Positions 8,870-17,649 are shown, numbered from the stretch's first letter. The stretch is DNA of 64,000 nt from Pseudogracilibacillus sp037071985 (GCF_037071985.1 NZ_JAXHDF010000007.1:1-64000), one strand, 5' to 3'. The notes: generated from the sequence alone by a model not told the origin. Translations and numbers: made by a program.

Positions 8870-9688
8870 CTATTTAATACTTCCTGCAGTCATTCCTTCA
8901 ATAAATTTCTTTTGTGCAAAGAAGAAAATAATAAGTAATGGGATAGTAACTAATGTTGTAGCACTCATTAAATGGTGCCAAGAAGTGCCAGCCTCATCGG
9001 TAAAAAGTGCTAAACCGACAGGTAATGTCATTAATTCTCTACTATTAATAAATATTAAAGGGTATAAAAATTCATCCCAATTCGTTAAAAATGTAAATAT
9101 GGTTAATGTCGCTAAAGAAGGAACTGCTAGCGGTAACATGATTTTCCAATATACCTTAAACCTTGAACAACCATCCATAATGGCAGCCTCTTCTAATTCT
9201 TTTGGAACAGAAATAAAAAACTGTCTCATTAAAAATACTCCAAATGCTCCTGATGCACCAAAAACAGGCAAAACGATTAAAGGGAAATGCGTATTGACTA
9301 AATTTAAATCTCTCATAAATAGAAATAAAGGAATAATAGTAACTTCAGGTGGGATCATCATCACACTAAGTAATAAAATAAACACAATATTTTTACCCGG
9401 AAAATGAATGCGAGCAAATGCATATCCTGCCATTGACGAAAATAACAGTACAAAAAAAGTAACTAATACAGCTATATAAATACTGTTCCAATACTGTTTT
9501 AAAAAAGTTATTTGACTAAGAACTTCCGAATAATTTGCCCAGCGAATTGGATTGGGGAAAAATTGAGTGAATATTTTAGTGGGCTCTTTTAAGGAAGTTG
9601 AGATCATCCAAACTAAAGGACCAACCATAAAAGTTACCACTATACTTAGAATAAAATACTTTAAAATGATTATTTTTTTACTCCTCAT
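8870..9688 (-). CDS. Carbohydrate ABC transporter permease (MalG type)
   Basis: Inner-membrane permease of 273 aa with six hydrophobic segments and the cytoplasmic EAA loop (EEAAIMDGCSRFKVYWKIMLPLA) that docks to the ATPase. The start at 9688 (MRSKK) is preferred because GAGGTGGG lies just upstream. It overlaps the end of the preceding permease by 11 bases (ATGAGGAGTAA), which implies translational coupling. It pairs with the MalF-type subunit at 9678-10589 and the binding protein at 11386. No ATPase is encoded nearby; a shared MsmX-type ATPase elsewhere would be the usual solution in bacilli, by inference. Confidence 0.9.
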   Translation of the reverse strand: MRSKKIIILKYFILSIVVTFMVGPLVWMISTSLKEPTKIFTQFFPNPIRWANYSEVLSQITFLKQYWNSIYIAVLVTFFVLLFSSMAGYAFARIHFPGKNIVFILLLSVMMIPPEVTIIPLFLFMRDLNLVNTHFPLIVLPVFGASGAFGVFLMRQFFISVPKELEEAAIMDGCSRFKVYWKIMLPLAVPSLATLTIFTFLTNWDEFLYPLIFINSRELMTLPVGLALFTDEAGTSWHHLMSATTLVTIPLLIIFFFAQKKFIEGMTAGSIK

Positions 9689-10589
9689 AAAATACCCACC
9701 TCTTTCTGACAACCCACGATAAAATAGTGAAAGCTAGCAAAATAAAAAACAATACAAATGCAATGGCGGACGCATACCCAATATCAAATAATTTAAATGC
9801 AGTTTCCCAAATATAATAGACCAATACCTTTGTACTTTCTCCAGGCCCCCCGCTCGTCATGACATATACTTGCCCAAAGACCTTCATTGCACCTATCGTT
9901 GTAATGATCATTGTTAAAAATACAGTCGGCGTAATTAAAGGTAGTGTAATATTTCTAAACTTCCTATAAGGAGATGCTCCGTCTAATTCAGCCGCTTCAT
10001 ATAATTCAGTAGGAACTTGTTGCATGGCAGTTAAAAATAAAATCATGTTTAAACCAACATTTTTGATTACACTAACAAGGATAACTGCAGGTAAAGCAGT
10101 TGATTTATTTAACAACCATGCTGGACCTTGAATACCGAAAACACTTAAAAATTGATTGATAAACCCTTGTTCTGGAGCCAGCATATATTTCCATACTATT
10201 GCCCAAACAATTAATGAAGTAACTACAGGTACGAAAATTGCCGTCCTGAATAAGCCAATTCCTGCGAATTTATCTTTCAAAAGAACCGCTAACAAAATAG
10301 CAAGAATAATATTCAAAGGTACTAAACCGAGACTAAATAAAAGTGTAACTTGTAAAGAATTGAGAAAAGATGGATCGGAAAATAAATGTTGATAGTTCTT
10401 CAGACCAATAAATGTTTCCTCACCCAATAAGGGCCAATCATGTAAACTCATATAAAGAGCAAAGATTAAAGGTCCGAACATAAATATGGAAAAACCTACC
10501 AACATTGGAGAGACGAACAACCAACCTGCAATTCGATCTCCTGTTTCATTACTAAATCGTCTTTTTCTCACTTGCTCTTTCTTATTCAT
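9678..10589 (-). CDS. Sugar ABC transporter permease (MalF/UgpA type)
   Basis: Membrane subunit of 303 aa with six transmembrane segments, the N-terminal one at WLFVSPMLVGFSIFMFGPL. It has a classical EAA loop (ELYEAAELDGASPYRKFRNITLPL). AAGGATG lies upstream of the ATG. It forms the heterodimeric channel with the MalG-type partner downstream, for uptake of a di- or oligosaccharide. The substrate cannot be read from the permease. The neighbouring YesM/YesN pair suggests a plant cell-wall sugar, as in the rhamnogalacturonan and related systems of Bacillus. Confidence 0.9.
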   Translation of the reverse strand: MNKKEQVRKRRFSNETGDRIAGWLFVSPMLVGFSIFMFGPLIFALYMSLHDWPLLGEETFIGLKNYQHLFSDPSFLNSLQVTLLFSLGLVPLNIILAILLAVLLKDKFAGIGLFRTAIFVPVVTSLIVWAIVWKYMLAPEQGFINQFLSVFGIQGPAWLLNKSTALPAVILVSVIKNVGLNMILFLTAMQQVPTELYEAAELDGASPYRKFRNITLPLITPTVFLTMIITTIGAMKVFGQVYVMTSGGPGESTKVLVYYIWETAFKLFDIGYASAIAFVLFFILLAFTILSWVVRKRWVFYEE

Positions 10590-10608
10590 ATAATCATCCT
10601 TGCATTAA

Positions 10609-11301
10609 TCAAATAGTACTTGCTTGTTTAGCAAATGTAGTAACAGATTCATAGATCGATTCTTCTGTTGTTCCTATTGTAACTGCCCCCAACATGACCG
10701 ATTGAATTCCAATTTGATGAAAAATATCTAAATCCTCAGGGACTAACTTTTTTTGTGATGGGATAATGATTGGTAAATCTGTTCGTTTACGATAATTCAT
10801 ATATAATGTTATATCTTCAAAGTTTAATGGTTTTCCGTAATCTTCTTTGTTTACGACAGATAATTCAACAGCCTTCATATCAAAGTTTTCTATCGCTTTG
10901 ACTTCATTTGGATGAAATAGATCATCAACCGCAACGGTTTTTTCCAGTTCATTTTGTAATAATAACTTAGATGTAATGTCTTTGGAATAAAGTGAGAAAT
11001 ACGTAAATCCAATATCCTTTATTTGCTGTAAATCAAGTTGATTCACTTTATTTACATCATCACTCAATACAAGTCCTAAAGGTCCATCATATAGTTCTCT
11101 AATTTCTCTAAAGGTCTCCATATAATAGTCAACATCTTTAAATTCATTTCCACTCGCACGATGATTTACATTAATATGAAATTTTAAAGCATCTGCTCCA
11201 GCGTCTAAAGCGGCTTTTGCCAAATCCACTCTGTTTTCAGGTAGACTAACAATAATGGATAGTTTTTTTTGATCAAAAAGCGTACGTAAGCTATTACTCA
11301 T
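10609..11301 (-). CDS. Predicted TIM-barrel protein of unknown function
   Basis: Soluble 230-aa protein. Alternating strand-helix motifs suggest a (beta/alpha)8 barrel: LSIIVSLPENRVDLAKAAL, then AGADALKFHINVNHR, GPLGLVLSDD, FTYFSLYSKD, DLPIIIPSQKKLV and IQSVMLGAVTIG. The last stretch resembles a phosphate-binding end, as in NanE-like sugar-phosphate epimerases or indole-glycerol-phosphate-type barrels, but the match is loose. It sits inside the ABC operon between the binding protein and the permeases, so it probably acts on the imported sugar or its phosphate. GGAGTG precedes the ATG. I do not recognise the exact family. Confidence 0.65.
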   Translation of the reverse strand: MSNSLRTLFDQKKLSIIVSLPENRVDLAKAALDAGADALKFHINVNHRASGNEFKDVDYYMETFREIRELYDGPLGLVLSDDVNKVNQLDLQQIKDIGFTYFSLYSKDITSKLLLQNELEKTVAVDDLFHPNEVKAIENFDMKAVELSVVNKEDYGKPLNFEDITLYMNYRKRTDLPIIIPSQKKLVPEDLDIFHQIGIQSVMLGAVTIGTTEESIYESVTTFAKQASTI

Positions 11302-11333
11302 TTAATACACTCCACTTCTTTTTTTATAGGGAG

Positions 11334-11382
11334 AGGCTGGGGACATAACATAAGTAAGGTTTAACTACGTTTGTCCCAACCT
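11334..11382 (-). terminator. Stem-loop after the binding-protein gene
   Basis: AGGTTGGGACA and TGTCCCCAGCCT (minus-strand sense) form a long stem directly after the binding-protein stop, with no T-tract. It is better read as an mRNA-stabilising or partial-attenuation hairpin that keeps binding-protein expression above the permeases, common in ABC operons. Confidence 0.6.
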
Positions 11383-11385
11383 CCA

Positions 11386-12681
11386 TTAGTTATCTTGTAA
11401 AATCGGATCGATATTTTTCTCCATCTCATCCATAATTTCTTCTGGGCTCTCTATTTTCGAAAATAACTTATCAAAACCATTGATAATCTCACTTTCAATC
11501 TTCGTCCACTCTTCATGTAGCGGATAAGTAAATCCATTATCCATTTCATTAATTAGAGCTAACTCAATCGATTCTCTCGGTGGATTATTTTCAATTTGTA
11601 TAAACTCATCTGATTCAAGCACACTTTTTCGTGGAGGAACGAAAAATGCTGATTGAGCTTGTATCCCTGTTTTACTACCTAGAAATGCCAATAATTTTTT
11701 AGCCTCTTCCGGATGATCACTACCTTCAAAAACGGAAATACCTGCTTGTCCTAACAAAGGAACCCGGCCTTCAGGTCCTTCTGGAAGAGGTGCAATATCC
11801 CATTCGAACTCGGTAATATCCCTTATGTTTGCGATATAACTATACATAAAAGTAAACATACCTACTTTTCCACTTTCAAAATTCATATTTTCACCTGGTG
11901 GCACATGTGATTTATCTTCAAACATCATTCGTTCTAACATGTTTAAGCTTTCAATACCTTCTTGTGAATTCCATTCAAACTTTGTCATATCGTCTGAGAA
12001 CATGGAACCGCCGAAGGAAAATGTATGGGAAGGTATTGTTGCAAAATTTGTCCATTCATTAAACAATCTAGCTCCATACGTTTTGTTATTTCCTTCACCA
12101 CTTGTTAAAGCTTTCGCACTTTCCTCAAATTTTTCCCATGTCCACTCCCCTTTTTCTACTAATTCAATAGGAGTTTCTAGGCCTGCTTCATCAAACATTG
12201 TTTTGTTATAATAAATAATCATCGGAGGTGTAGAAAAAGGAAGGCCCAATAATTTCCCATCATGTTGCCATAATTCTAATGTCGAAGGAATAAAGTCATC
12301 AAAATCAAATTCCTCTGCTTCTACTACATCTGCAATATCTGTTAAAATATTATTATTCACAAATTGTGGTACCATACGTTCAGCGACCCATCCGACATCT
12401 GGAAGTTCATTACCCGCCGCCAAGACGGACAACTTCTGTTGATAATCAGCATGGGGAATGCTTTCCACATTTACTGTAATAGTTGGATTCTCTTCATGAA
12501 ATTCTTCTAGTAAATTTTCGTACATTTCAATATGTTGATCTCCACCCCAAGTAGTAAATGTTAATTCAACCTGCTCATTTGTAGTAGAATCATTTACAGA
12601 GCTAGATGAATCTTTATTGCTTCCGCATCCACTAACAAAAACAAATAAAACAGCCAAAATAATGTATACACTTTTTCTCAT
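11386..12681 (-). CDS. Sugar ABC transporter substrate-binding lipoprotein (family 1)
   Basis: Extracellular lipoprotein of about 431 aa. The start at 12681 (MRKSVYII) follows AGGGGAAAAGAG. The signal peptide ends in the lipobox VSGC, and the mature part opens with a Ser/Asn-rich linker. The body has family-1 features (LTFTTWGGD at the first strand, GLPFSTPPMIIYYNK, VGMFTFMY). It captures an oligosaccharide for the permeases at 8870-10589. A cre box at 12736-12750 lies just upstream, so CcpA repression is likely, with induction by the YesM/YesN-type pair encoded immediately before it. Confidence 0.9.
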   Translation of the reverse strand: MRKSVYIILAVLFVFVSGCGSNKDSSSSVNDSTTNEQVELTFTTWGGDQHIEMYENLLEEFHEENPTITVNVESIPHADYQQKLSVLAAGNELPDVGWVAERMVPQFVNNNILTDIADVVEAEEFDFDDFIPSTLELWQHDGKLLGLPFSTPPMIIYYNKTMFDEAGLETPIELVEKGEWTWEKFEESAKALTSGEGNNKTYGARLFNEWTNFATIPSHTFSFGGSMFSDDMTKFEWNSQEGIESLNMLERMMFEDKSHVPPGENMNFESGKVGMFTFMYSYIANIRDITEFEWDIAPLPEGPEGRVPLLGQAGISVFEGSDHPEEAKKLLAFLGSKTGIQAQSAFFVPPRKSVLESDEFIQIENNPPRESIELALINEMDNGFTYPLHEEWTKIESEIINGFDKLFSKIESPEEIMDEMEKNIDPILQDN

Positions 12682-12735
12682 CTCTTTTCCCCTTTCACCT
12701 TTCATTTCTAGTAACTTAAAGGTATTATACAAACA

Positions 12736-12750
12736 TTGAAAGCGCTTTAA
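12736..12750 (-). promoter_or_regulatory. cre box (CcpA operator)
   Basis: TTGAAAGCGCTTTAA, close to the WTGNAANCGNWNNCW consensus, lies between the response-regulator stop and the binding-protein start. It implies catabolite repression of the ABC operon. Confidence 0.75.
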
Positions 12751-12782
12751 TATGTGATAATCTTAAGAAAAGGTTCATTATT

Positions 12783-13502
12783 TTAATGAAATGTAGTCGT
12801 CCTATACTGGTGTGGAGTCATTCCCGCATTCTTTTTAAATACGGATGAAAAATATTTTGGATTTGAAAATCCTGTAAGAAATGCAATATCATAGACTTTT
12901 AAATTCGTATGTTTCAGTAACTCCTTTGCTTTATCCATCCTCCTCGTCATGATGTAATCGGACAATTTAAGATTCGTGTGTTTCCGAAACAAATTACTAA
13001 TATAGTTAGGATGGAGATTTAAAGCTTTAGAAATATAATCTAAAGAAAGGTCCCCTTCTAAATTTTTATCTATTAAGTCTTTTATATGATGAATAATTAC
13101 AGGTTCATTGTTGTCTTGGTTGTTATCTTTCTCTTTATCTATGGAAATTGTTTCTAAAATACTTGTTAACTCTTTACGATTAATTGGCTTTAATAAGTAG
13201 TCTTTTACTCCTAACCTCAAGGCTTCCCTTACGTAAATAAAATCATCATAACCGCTGACGACGATAACAGGGACTTCTTTGTACTTTTCCTTCAATAAAG
13301 TGATGAAATTAATTCCATCCATTTTAGGCATTCGTATATCTGTAATAATTAATTCCGGAATTTCAATATTTAAAATTTCTAACGCTCGTTGTCCATTCGT
13401 TGCTTCCCACAGCACTTCATAGCCCATTATTACTTCCTCAAGTAGTACTTTTATTCCTTCTCTAATTACTTGTTCATCCTCTACAACCATCACTTTAATC
13501 AA
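12783..13502 (-). CDS. Response regulator, AraC-type output (YesN family)
   Basis: Cytosolic regulator of about 239 aa. The receiver domain (residues 1-120) has the acidic pocket VVEDE, the phospho-acceptor Asp in ELIITDIRMPKMDG, the VVVSGYDD stretch and the conserved Lys in DYLLKP. The C-terminal AraC domain has two helix-turn-helices (LSLDYISKALNLHPNYISNLFRK and KVYDIAFLTGFSNPKYFSSVFKK). TTG 13502 is preferred because GAGGGTG lies six bases upstream; GTG 13511 is the alternative. It overlaps the kinase stop by 8 bases. It probably activates the ABC operon that follows. Confidence 0.9.
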   Translation of the reverse strand: MIKVMVVEDEQVIREGIKVLLEEVIMGYEVLWEATNGQRALEILNIEIPELIITDIRMPKMDGINFITLLKEKYKEVPVIVVSGYDDFIYVREALRLGVKDYLLKPINRKELTSILETISIDKEKDNNQDNNEPVIIHHIKDLIDKNLEGDLSLDYISKALNLHPNYISNLFRKHTNLKLSDYIMTRRMDKAKELLKHTNLKVYDIAFLTGFSNPKYFSSVFKKNAGMTPHQYRTTTFH

Positions 13503-15246
13503 TGTATTCACCCTCTTTAACAGGAATCGTGATCGTAATCATTGTTCCTTTAAATCTTTTTGAATCAATGACTAAATTCCCTTCTTCGCCAAAAATAAGA
13601 TTTAATCGTTTTTGTATATTTACTAAGGCTATTCCTGAATGTTGATCAGTTGATTTTTCGGAACTACATTCAGTCGTTGCAGAATCATTCATCTGGTTAT
13701 ACAAACATCGAAGTTTTTGTGGACTAATCCCAACGCCGTTATCGCTCACACAAATGTGAATACAGTCCTTCTTTCGTTCCACTCTTACTACTAATGTTAG
13801 TGGGGAATCATCCTTCCCATGAATAAGTGCATTTTCAATTAACGGTTGAATAATATATTTAGGTACTTTCGTCTGAATCACTTTATGGTCAATTTCATGA
13901 TGAACTATTAAGTTATCCATCATTCTTTGTTTCATGATGGAAAGATATATCCAGCAAAAATCAAGTTCATCCTGTAAAGTCACTAACTGATCATCGTTTT
14001 TCAAACGATATCTAATCAATTTACCGAGCTCCGTAATCATATCAGAAATGTCAAATTGTCTTCTCTTTAGAGCAGTCATATTTATCGATTCCAATGTATT
14101 AAAAATAAAATGTGGATCCATTCTGGACTGTAACGCTTTATATTCAGCTTCTGCATTTCTACTATTTAATTCATATATTTCTTCTACTAATTCTTTAATT
14201 TCTGCTAATAAATTATTATAAGCACCTGATAATACAGCAACTTCACCATCATACTGCATATTAATCTCATTAAAGGTAGGACTTTTTTGCATCCCTTTTA
14301 TTTGATTCTTTAATGTTTCAAGCGGTCTTAATAAATGATTTGAAGTGTAATAAGATAAAACAAGAGAAATAATTAAAAAGATGAAAATGAGAATAAGTAA
14401 TAATTTGTCAAATTCAATTATTTCTTTATAAATTTTTTGTTTAGGAATGATATTACTCACTTGAATATTCGTTTTATTCGATGTGTTTGTCACACAAAAA
14501 TAATCTTCTTGCGTTTCTTCATCTAGTATCCAACTTTGATTTGTAATACATTTTTCCAATAAGTGACTATTCCGTTTGTTAATTAAAAGAATCCCATTAC
14601 TAGCAATTTTCCAATCATCACTAATTAATTGATCGGTTAATTGAGTTAAATAATCTGGAGAAAAATCTACTTTAATGACTCCAATATTTTTCTTATCTAT
14701 TGGATCCCGTATAAGCCTCACGATACTCATCATCTTTTTGTCATTCCTTAGATAATAAACTGGTAATTCTTCAGAATAAATAACCCAAGATCCTTGCGCT
14801 TCCTTAGCTGCGGTATACCATTCTTCATTGGGAAGGTATACTCTATTCGTGACACTGTAGTTATCCATATGACTAAAAATTTGTCCATTATTTGTAAATA
14901 CATGAATTCCATGGATTTGTTTTTTATCATAAATAATCCCAGATAGAAATAGAGAAAAGGCAGTTGTATGGCGATGATTTTTATAAAGTCCATACGTATT
15001 TTCATCATATTCTTTTAAAATATCAAGTAATTCCCTATTGTATAATATAGACAAAGAGGATCTGGCGGCATCTTCGATCATAAGGTCTAAACTATTATTA
15101 AATTGTTTAATAGAGTTCTCTGTGTTTATAGTAATATCGTTAATTTTTGAAGTTGAAAAAATCACATGCACAATAAAACTTATTGCTAAAAGTGGGAGGA
15201 TAATGAGAATCGTATAGGTGATAAAAACTTTTTTTCTAAGTGCCAT
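13495..15246 (-). CDS. Sensor histidine kinase (YesM family)
   Basis: Membrane kinase of about 583 aa. TM1 is near the N-terminus (VFITYTILIILPLLAISFIV), an extracellular Cache-like sensor of about 250 aa follows, TM2 is LLLILIFIFLIISLVLSYYT, then a HAMP linker and a His-kinase domain. The phospho-acceptor His lies in MDPHFIFNTLESIN and the ATPase has NALIHG (N box) and SDNGVGIS (G1). The start at MALRKK (15246) has AAAGGATT upstream. It senses an extracellular carbohydrate or binding-protein complex and phosphorylates the overlapping YesN-type regulator. Confidence 0.9.
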   Translation of the reverse strand: MALRKKVFITYTILIILPLLAISFIVHVIFSTSKINDITINTENSIKQFNNSLDLMIEDAARSSLSILYNRELLDILKEYDENTYGLYKNHRHTTAFSLFLSGIIYDKKQIHGIHVFTNNGQIFSHMDNYSVTNRVYLPNEEWYTAAKEAQGSWVIYSEELPVYYLRNDKKMMSIVRLIRDPIDKKNIGVIKVDFSPDYLTQLTDQLISDDWKIASNGILLINKRNSHLLEKCITNQSWILDEETQEDYFCVTNTSNKTNIQVSNIIPKQKIYKEIIEFDKLLLILIFIFLIISLVLSYYTSNHLLRPLETLKNQIKGMQKSPTFNEINMQYDGEVAVLSGAYNNLLAEIKELVEEIYELNSRNAEAEYKALQSRMDPHFIFNTLESINMTALKRRQFDISDMITELGKLIRYRLKNDDQLVTLQDELDFCWIYLSIMKQRMMDNLIVHHEIDHKVIQTKVPKYIIQPLIENALIHGKDDSPLTLVVRVERKKDCIHICVSDNGVGISPQKLRCLYNQMNDSATTECSSEKSTDQHSGIALVNIQKRLNLIFGEEGNLVIDSKRFKGTMITITIPVKEGEYID

Positions 15247-15308
15247 GTTCATAATCCTTTCGCAAGCTGTTTACATATTATTGTAACGCTTAATTTTGTA
15301 GAAAAAAG

Positions 15309-15333
15309 TTCAGGTAGAAAAAATCTACCTGAA
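15309..15333 (-). terminator. Rho-independent terminator
   Basis: Perfect 10-bp arms TTCAGGTAGA (15309-15318) and TCTACCTGAA (15324-15333), followed in minus sense by CTTTTTTC. It ends a minus-strand transcript arriving from 15376-15531, upstream of the kinase gene. Confidence 0.8.
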
Positions 15334-15375
15334 CCAAATTTATTTTATTTAATTTCTAAATAAAAATATGTAATC

Positions 15376-15531
15376 TTACTGCATATTTAAACGTGGCTCT
15401 AATTCTGCTTCAAAGGTTCTCGGCCAAGGAAGTTTTACATGTACATCTTCCAGATTGTTGATTATTTGGTAAAAATCTTTATTTCCTCTAGTACCTATGT
15501 AGACCCTTAGAGTCAATTTATTTTCTTTCAT
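15376..15531 (-). CDS. Short open frame (51 aa) in its own apparent transcription unit
   Basis: A 51-codon frame from ATG 15531 to TAA 15376. It opens MKENKLTLRVYIG, contains FYQIINNLEDVHVKLPWPRT and ends LEPRLNMQ. No strong ribosome site is visible. It sits between a cre-like box (15552-15566) and a strong terminator (15309-15333), so it is probably transcribed. It reads like the C-terminal tail of a larger sugar-related enzyme, so a decayed gene remnant is as likely as a real small protein. Family not recognised. Confidence 0.35.
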   Translation of the reverse strand: MKENKLTLRVYIGTRGNKDFYQIINNLEDVHVKLPWPRTFEAELEPRLNMQ

Positions 15532-15551
15532 GTTAAATTATCTTACCATCT

Positions 15552-15566
15552 ATGAAAACGCTTTAA
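15552..15566 (-). promoter_or_regulatory. cre-like box
   Basis: ATGAAAACGCTTTAA matches the cre consensus except at the penultimate conserved C. It lies upstream of the 51-aa frame on the minus strand. Confidence 0.5.
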
Positions 15567-15867
15567 AATATTACTTTCTTAAGAAAAGGTTTGGAATGTT
15601 AATAGATTTTCAGATTTTTCTATAAATGACAAATAAAAAAAATCAAGATTATTTTATCATTCTATATAGATTCTTAAAACCTTACTCTTTATCCTCTAGT
15701 TTCAATAGTTTACCTAATTTAAATACCAGATCTAAATCGGACCCAATAGTTTAAAAAGAGGTAATTTACCTGTGAAAATAGAATTATATATTAAAAGAAT
15801 CTTGAAGTTGAAAAAACTTGTTATTTGTTAAACTGATTTGATTTCCTTACATAATTTGGAGGTATCT

Positions 15868-16631
15868 ATGTTAGATTTCGATAATTTAGAAGGCTATCGC
15901 GATGCATATACATATGACTTATTGAACGGTTTGGGAGAAATAGAAAGCAAGTTTTATTTTGACCTTGCAAACCAACAAGGAGGTCCAATTTTAGACGTTG
16001 CTTGTGGGACAGGTAGATTGACCATACCTTTAGCGGAGCGTGGATTTGAGATTACTGGTCTTGATATTACTCAAGAAATGTTGGAACTTGCAAAGCAAAA
16101 GGCCAAACGCTTAAATGTCTTGGTAAATTGGATTCATGCCGATGCAAGACAGTTTGATCTAAGCCGCAAGTATCAATTTATATTTACTACTGGCAATTCA
16201 TTTCAGCACTTTTTGGATCGAGAATTAGTGGACAGATTTCTGGGATCCGTTCATAGACATCTTGATGAGGATGGAATCTTTGCGTTCGAAACTAGGAATC
16301 CGACGATTTTAGTTTTGGCAGTAAATGAAGATGTAGAAAAGGATTATGCCGCTGATTCATGGTTAGATAATGAAGGGTATCATTGTAGTAGCACATATAG
16401 ACGTTCGTATGATCATAAAAATCAGTTAGAGCATTATATCTTTACAAATCGTCGCTGGAAGGATACTTCCAACATAGTGGAAACAGTAGAGCCATTTGCT
16501 CTTCGTTACTTTTTCCTCAAGAGCTTGAAAGTTTGCTTTATTATAATGGATTTGTACTTGAAGAGATGTATGGAAAATTTGATAAGAGTCCATTTCAAGC
16601 GGATAGCCCACTCATGGTCTGCATATGCTGA
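15868..16631 (+). pseudogene. Class I SAM-dependent methyltransferase, frameshifted
   Basis: Rossmann-fold methyltransferase. Motif I is ILDVACGTGRLTIPLA, then GLDITQEML (motif II) and FTTGNSFQHF. The start at ATG 15868 has TTTGGAGG upstream. After LRYFF the open frame becomes nonsense, but in the next frame the DNA continues family-like (PQELESLLYYNGF, then ADSPLMVCIC) to a TGA at 16629-16631. One T is missing from the T-run at 16510-16514 relative to an intact gene, which would encode about 254 aa. The unrepaired frame runs to 16692. Substrate unknown. Confidence 0.8.
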
Positions 16632-16728
16632 AAACGACATAAATAGGGAGATTTTATTTCAGATAACCGTTTTGCTGAGGCGCCCATTATAACTAAACTA
16701 AAAATGTTGTCTAATGGTTCTGTACTCT

Positions 16729-16773
16729 GAAAAAGCAGGTTATCGAACTTTAAAAAGATAAGGCTGCTTTTTC
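16729..16773. terminator. Bidirectional terminator
   Basis: AAAAAGCAG (16730-16738) pairs with CTGCTTTTT (16764-16772). Inner TTATC/GATAA pairs lengthen the stem, and U-tracts appear in both senses. It separates the plus-strand methyltransferase from the converging minus-strand small operon. Confidence 0.8.
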
Positions 16774-16863
16774 TTTGAATTCCTTTTTATTCGCAACCGC
16801 CAAAAGTTTTATTCCGTAGCAACCTTTAGCTCATCCTAAATCCCCGCCTCACCCGCGCTTAAC

Positions 16864-17010
16864 TTATTTCTTCTTCCCCCACATAAACCCATCCCCTTTT
16901 GTAATTGTTGCAACATCGATCTGACCGCCCACCGTCTCCATCGAAATTGAAAATTTTCTTTTTGATGCTATATTTTTATCTAAAATAAAATCTTTAAGTG
17001 TTGTTTTCAT
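16864..17010 (-). CDS. Small hypothetical protein (48 aa)
   Basis: A short gene from ATG 17010 to TAA 16864 with AGGGGAAA upstream, 26 bp after the stop of the 180-aa gene and so probably co-transcribed. It opens MKTTLKDFILDKNIASKRK, contains ISMETVGGQIDVATITKGD and ends GFMWGKKK: basic, soluble, no membrane segment. A bidirectional terminator follows at 16729-16773. No family recognised. The strong ribosome site and the operon position argue that it is real. Confidence 0.6.
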   Translation of the reverse strand: MKTTLKDFILDKNIASKRKFSISMETVGGQIDVATITKGDGFMWGKKK

Positions 17011-17036
17011 GTAAATTTCCCCTATATTAATTATAA

Positions 17037-17579
17037 TTACTCTTCCATTTCAAAATATGGATCCCGCTTCATAATTCCTTTTTCATAGAGCCGCTGATAC
17101 TCATCAATGATTAGCTGCTCAATGACACTACTATTCGTTTCCTTATTTTCAGCTATCATCATTTCCAAATACCAATTCGCTTTCTTTGAAAGATAAATTT
17201 TCTTTTGTATTTTTTTATGTTCATGGATTTCATTGTCGATCAGTTCAGGAAAGTACTTACCAATTATTTTGTCGGACTCTTGATCAACGTTAATTTCACT
17301 GGCAAATTGAAATGCCAGATCATATGACACTGAGACGATTTTTTCTTCAATTAATTCTGTTTCTTCAAACTTTGGATTTAAATCATCATTATTACTATTT
17401 ACAATCCCAGTAAATTCATTTTTGATGAAAAAGAAATATTTACTACTTTTTGTTTTAAATAGCTGTTTCAGTTTTTTTACTTCCGCCCCTTTTTCATGTT
17501 CAATTTCTTTCGTTACTAGTTCGCAAATTTTTTTCGCTGTTTTGGTATTATACACGGAACCATCAATTACTTTTTTCAT
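17037..17579 (-). CDS. Hypothetical protein, possible autoregulatory ribbon-helix-helix-like protein (180 aa)
   Basis: Acidic, Lys- and Glu-rich soluble protein of 180 aa with AAGGAG before the ATG. The N-terminus (MKKVIDGSVYNTKTAKKICEL) resembles small proteins of plasmids and integrative elements. The C-terminal stretch (SKKANWYLEMMIAENKETNSSVIEQLIIDEY) could form a ribbon-helix-helix or similar DNA-binding unit; this is inference. The consensus promoter just upstream is packed with palindromes (17601-17648), as expected of an autorepressed gene. It is followed by the 48-aa gene. Function unknown; a toxin-antitoxin or mobile-element accessory role is possible. Confidence 0.6.
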   Translation of the reverse strand: MKKVIDGSVYNTKTAKKICELVTKEIEHEKGAEVKKLKQLFKTKSSKYFFFIKNEFTGIVNSNNDDLNPKFEETELIEEKIVSVSYDLAFQFASEINVDQESDKIIGKYFPELIDNEIHEHKKIQKKIYLSKKANWYLEMMIAENKETNSSVIEQLIIDEYQRLYEKGIMKRDPYFEMEE

Positions 17580-17600
17580 CTCGGCTTACTCCTTTTCGTT

Positions 17601-17649
17601 TAGTACTAAGTATTTATTAGATTATAGACTTGACTTAGTACCAAGTCAA
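17601..17649 (-). promoter_or_regulatory. Sigma-A promoter with two palindromic operator sites
   Basis: Minus sense: -35 TTGACT (17644-17649), exact 17-bp spacer, -10 TATAAT (17621-17626). A near-perfect 18-bp palindrome (17631-17648) with core CTTGGTACTAAG covers the spacer and the -35 edge. A related site, ACTTAGTACTA (17601-17611), lies downstream of the -10. Two matching sites around a promoter suggest cooperative repression. Confidence 0.75.

Noticed and set aside
15262..15285. cre-like ATGTAAACAGCTTGC upstream of the kinase gene
   Set aside because: The central G of the cre core is A; too weak without other evidence.
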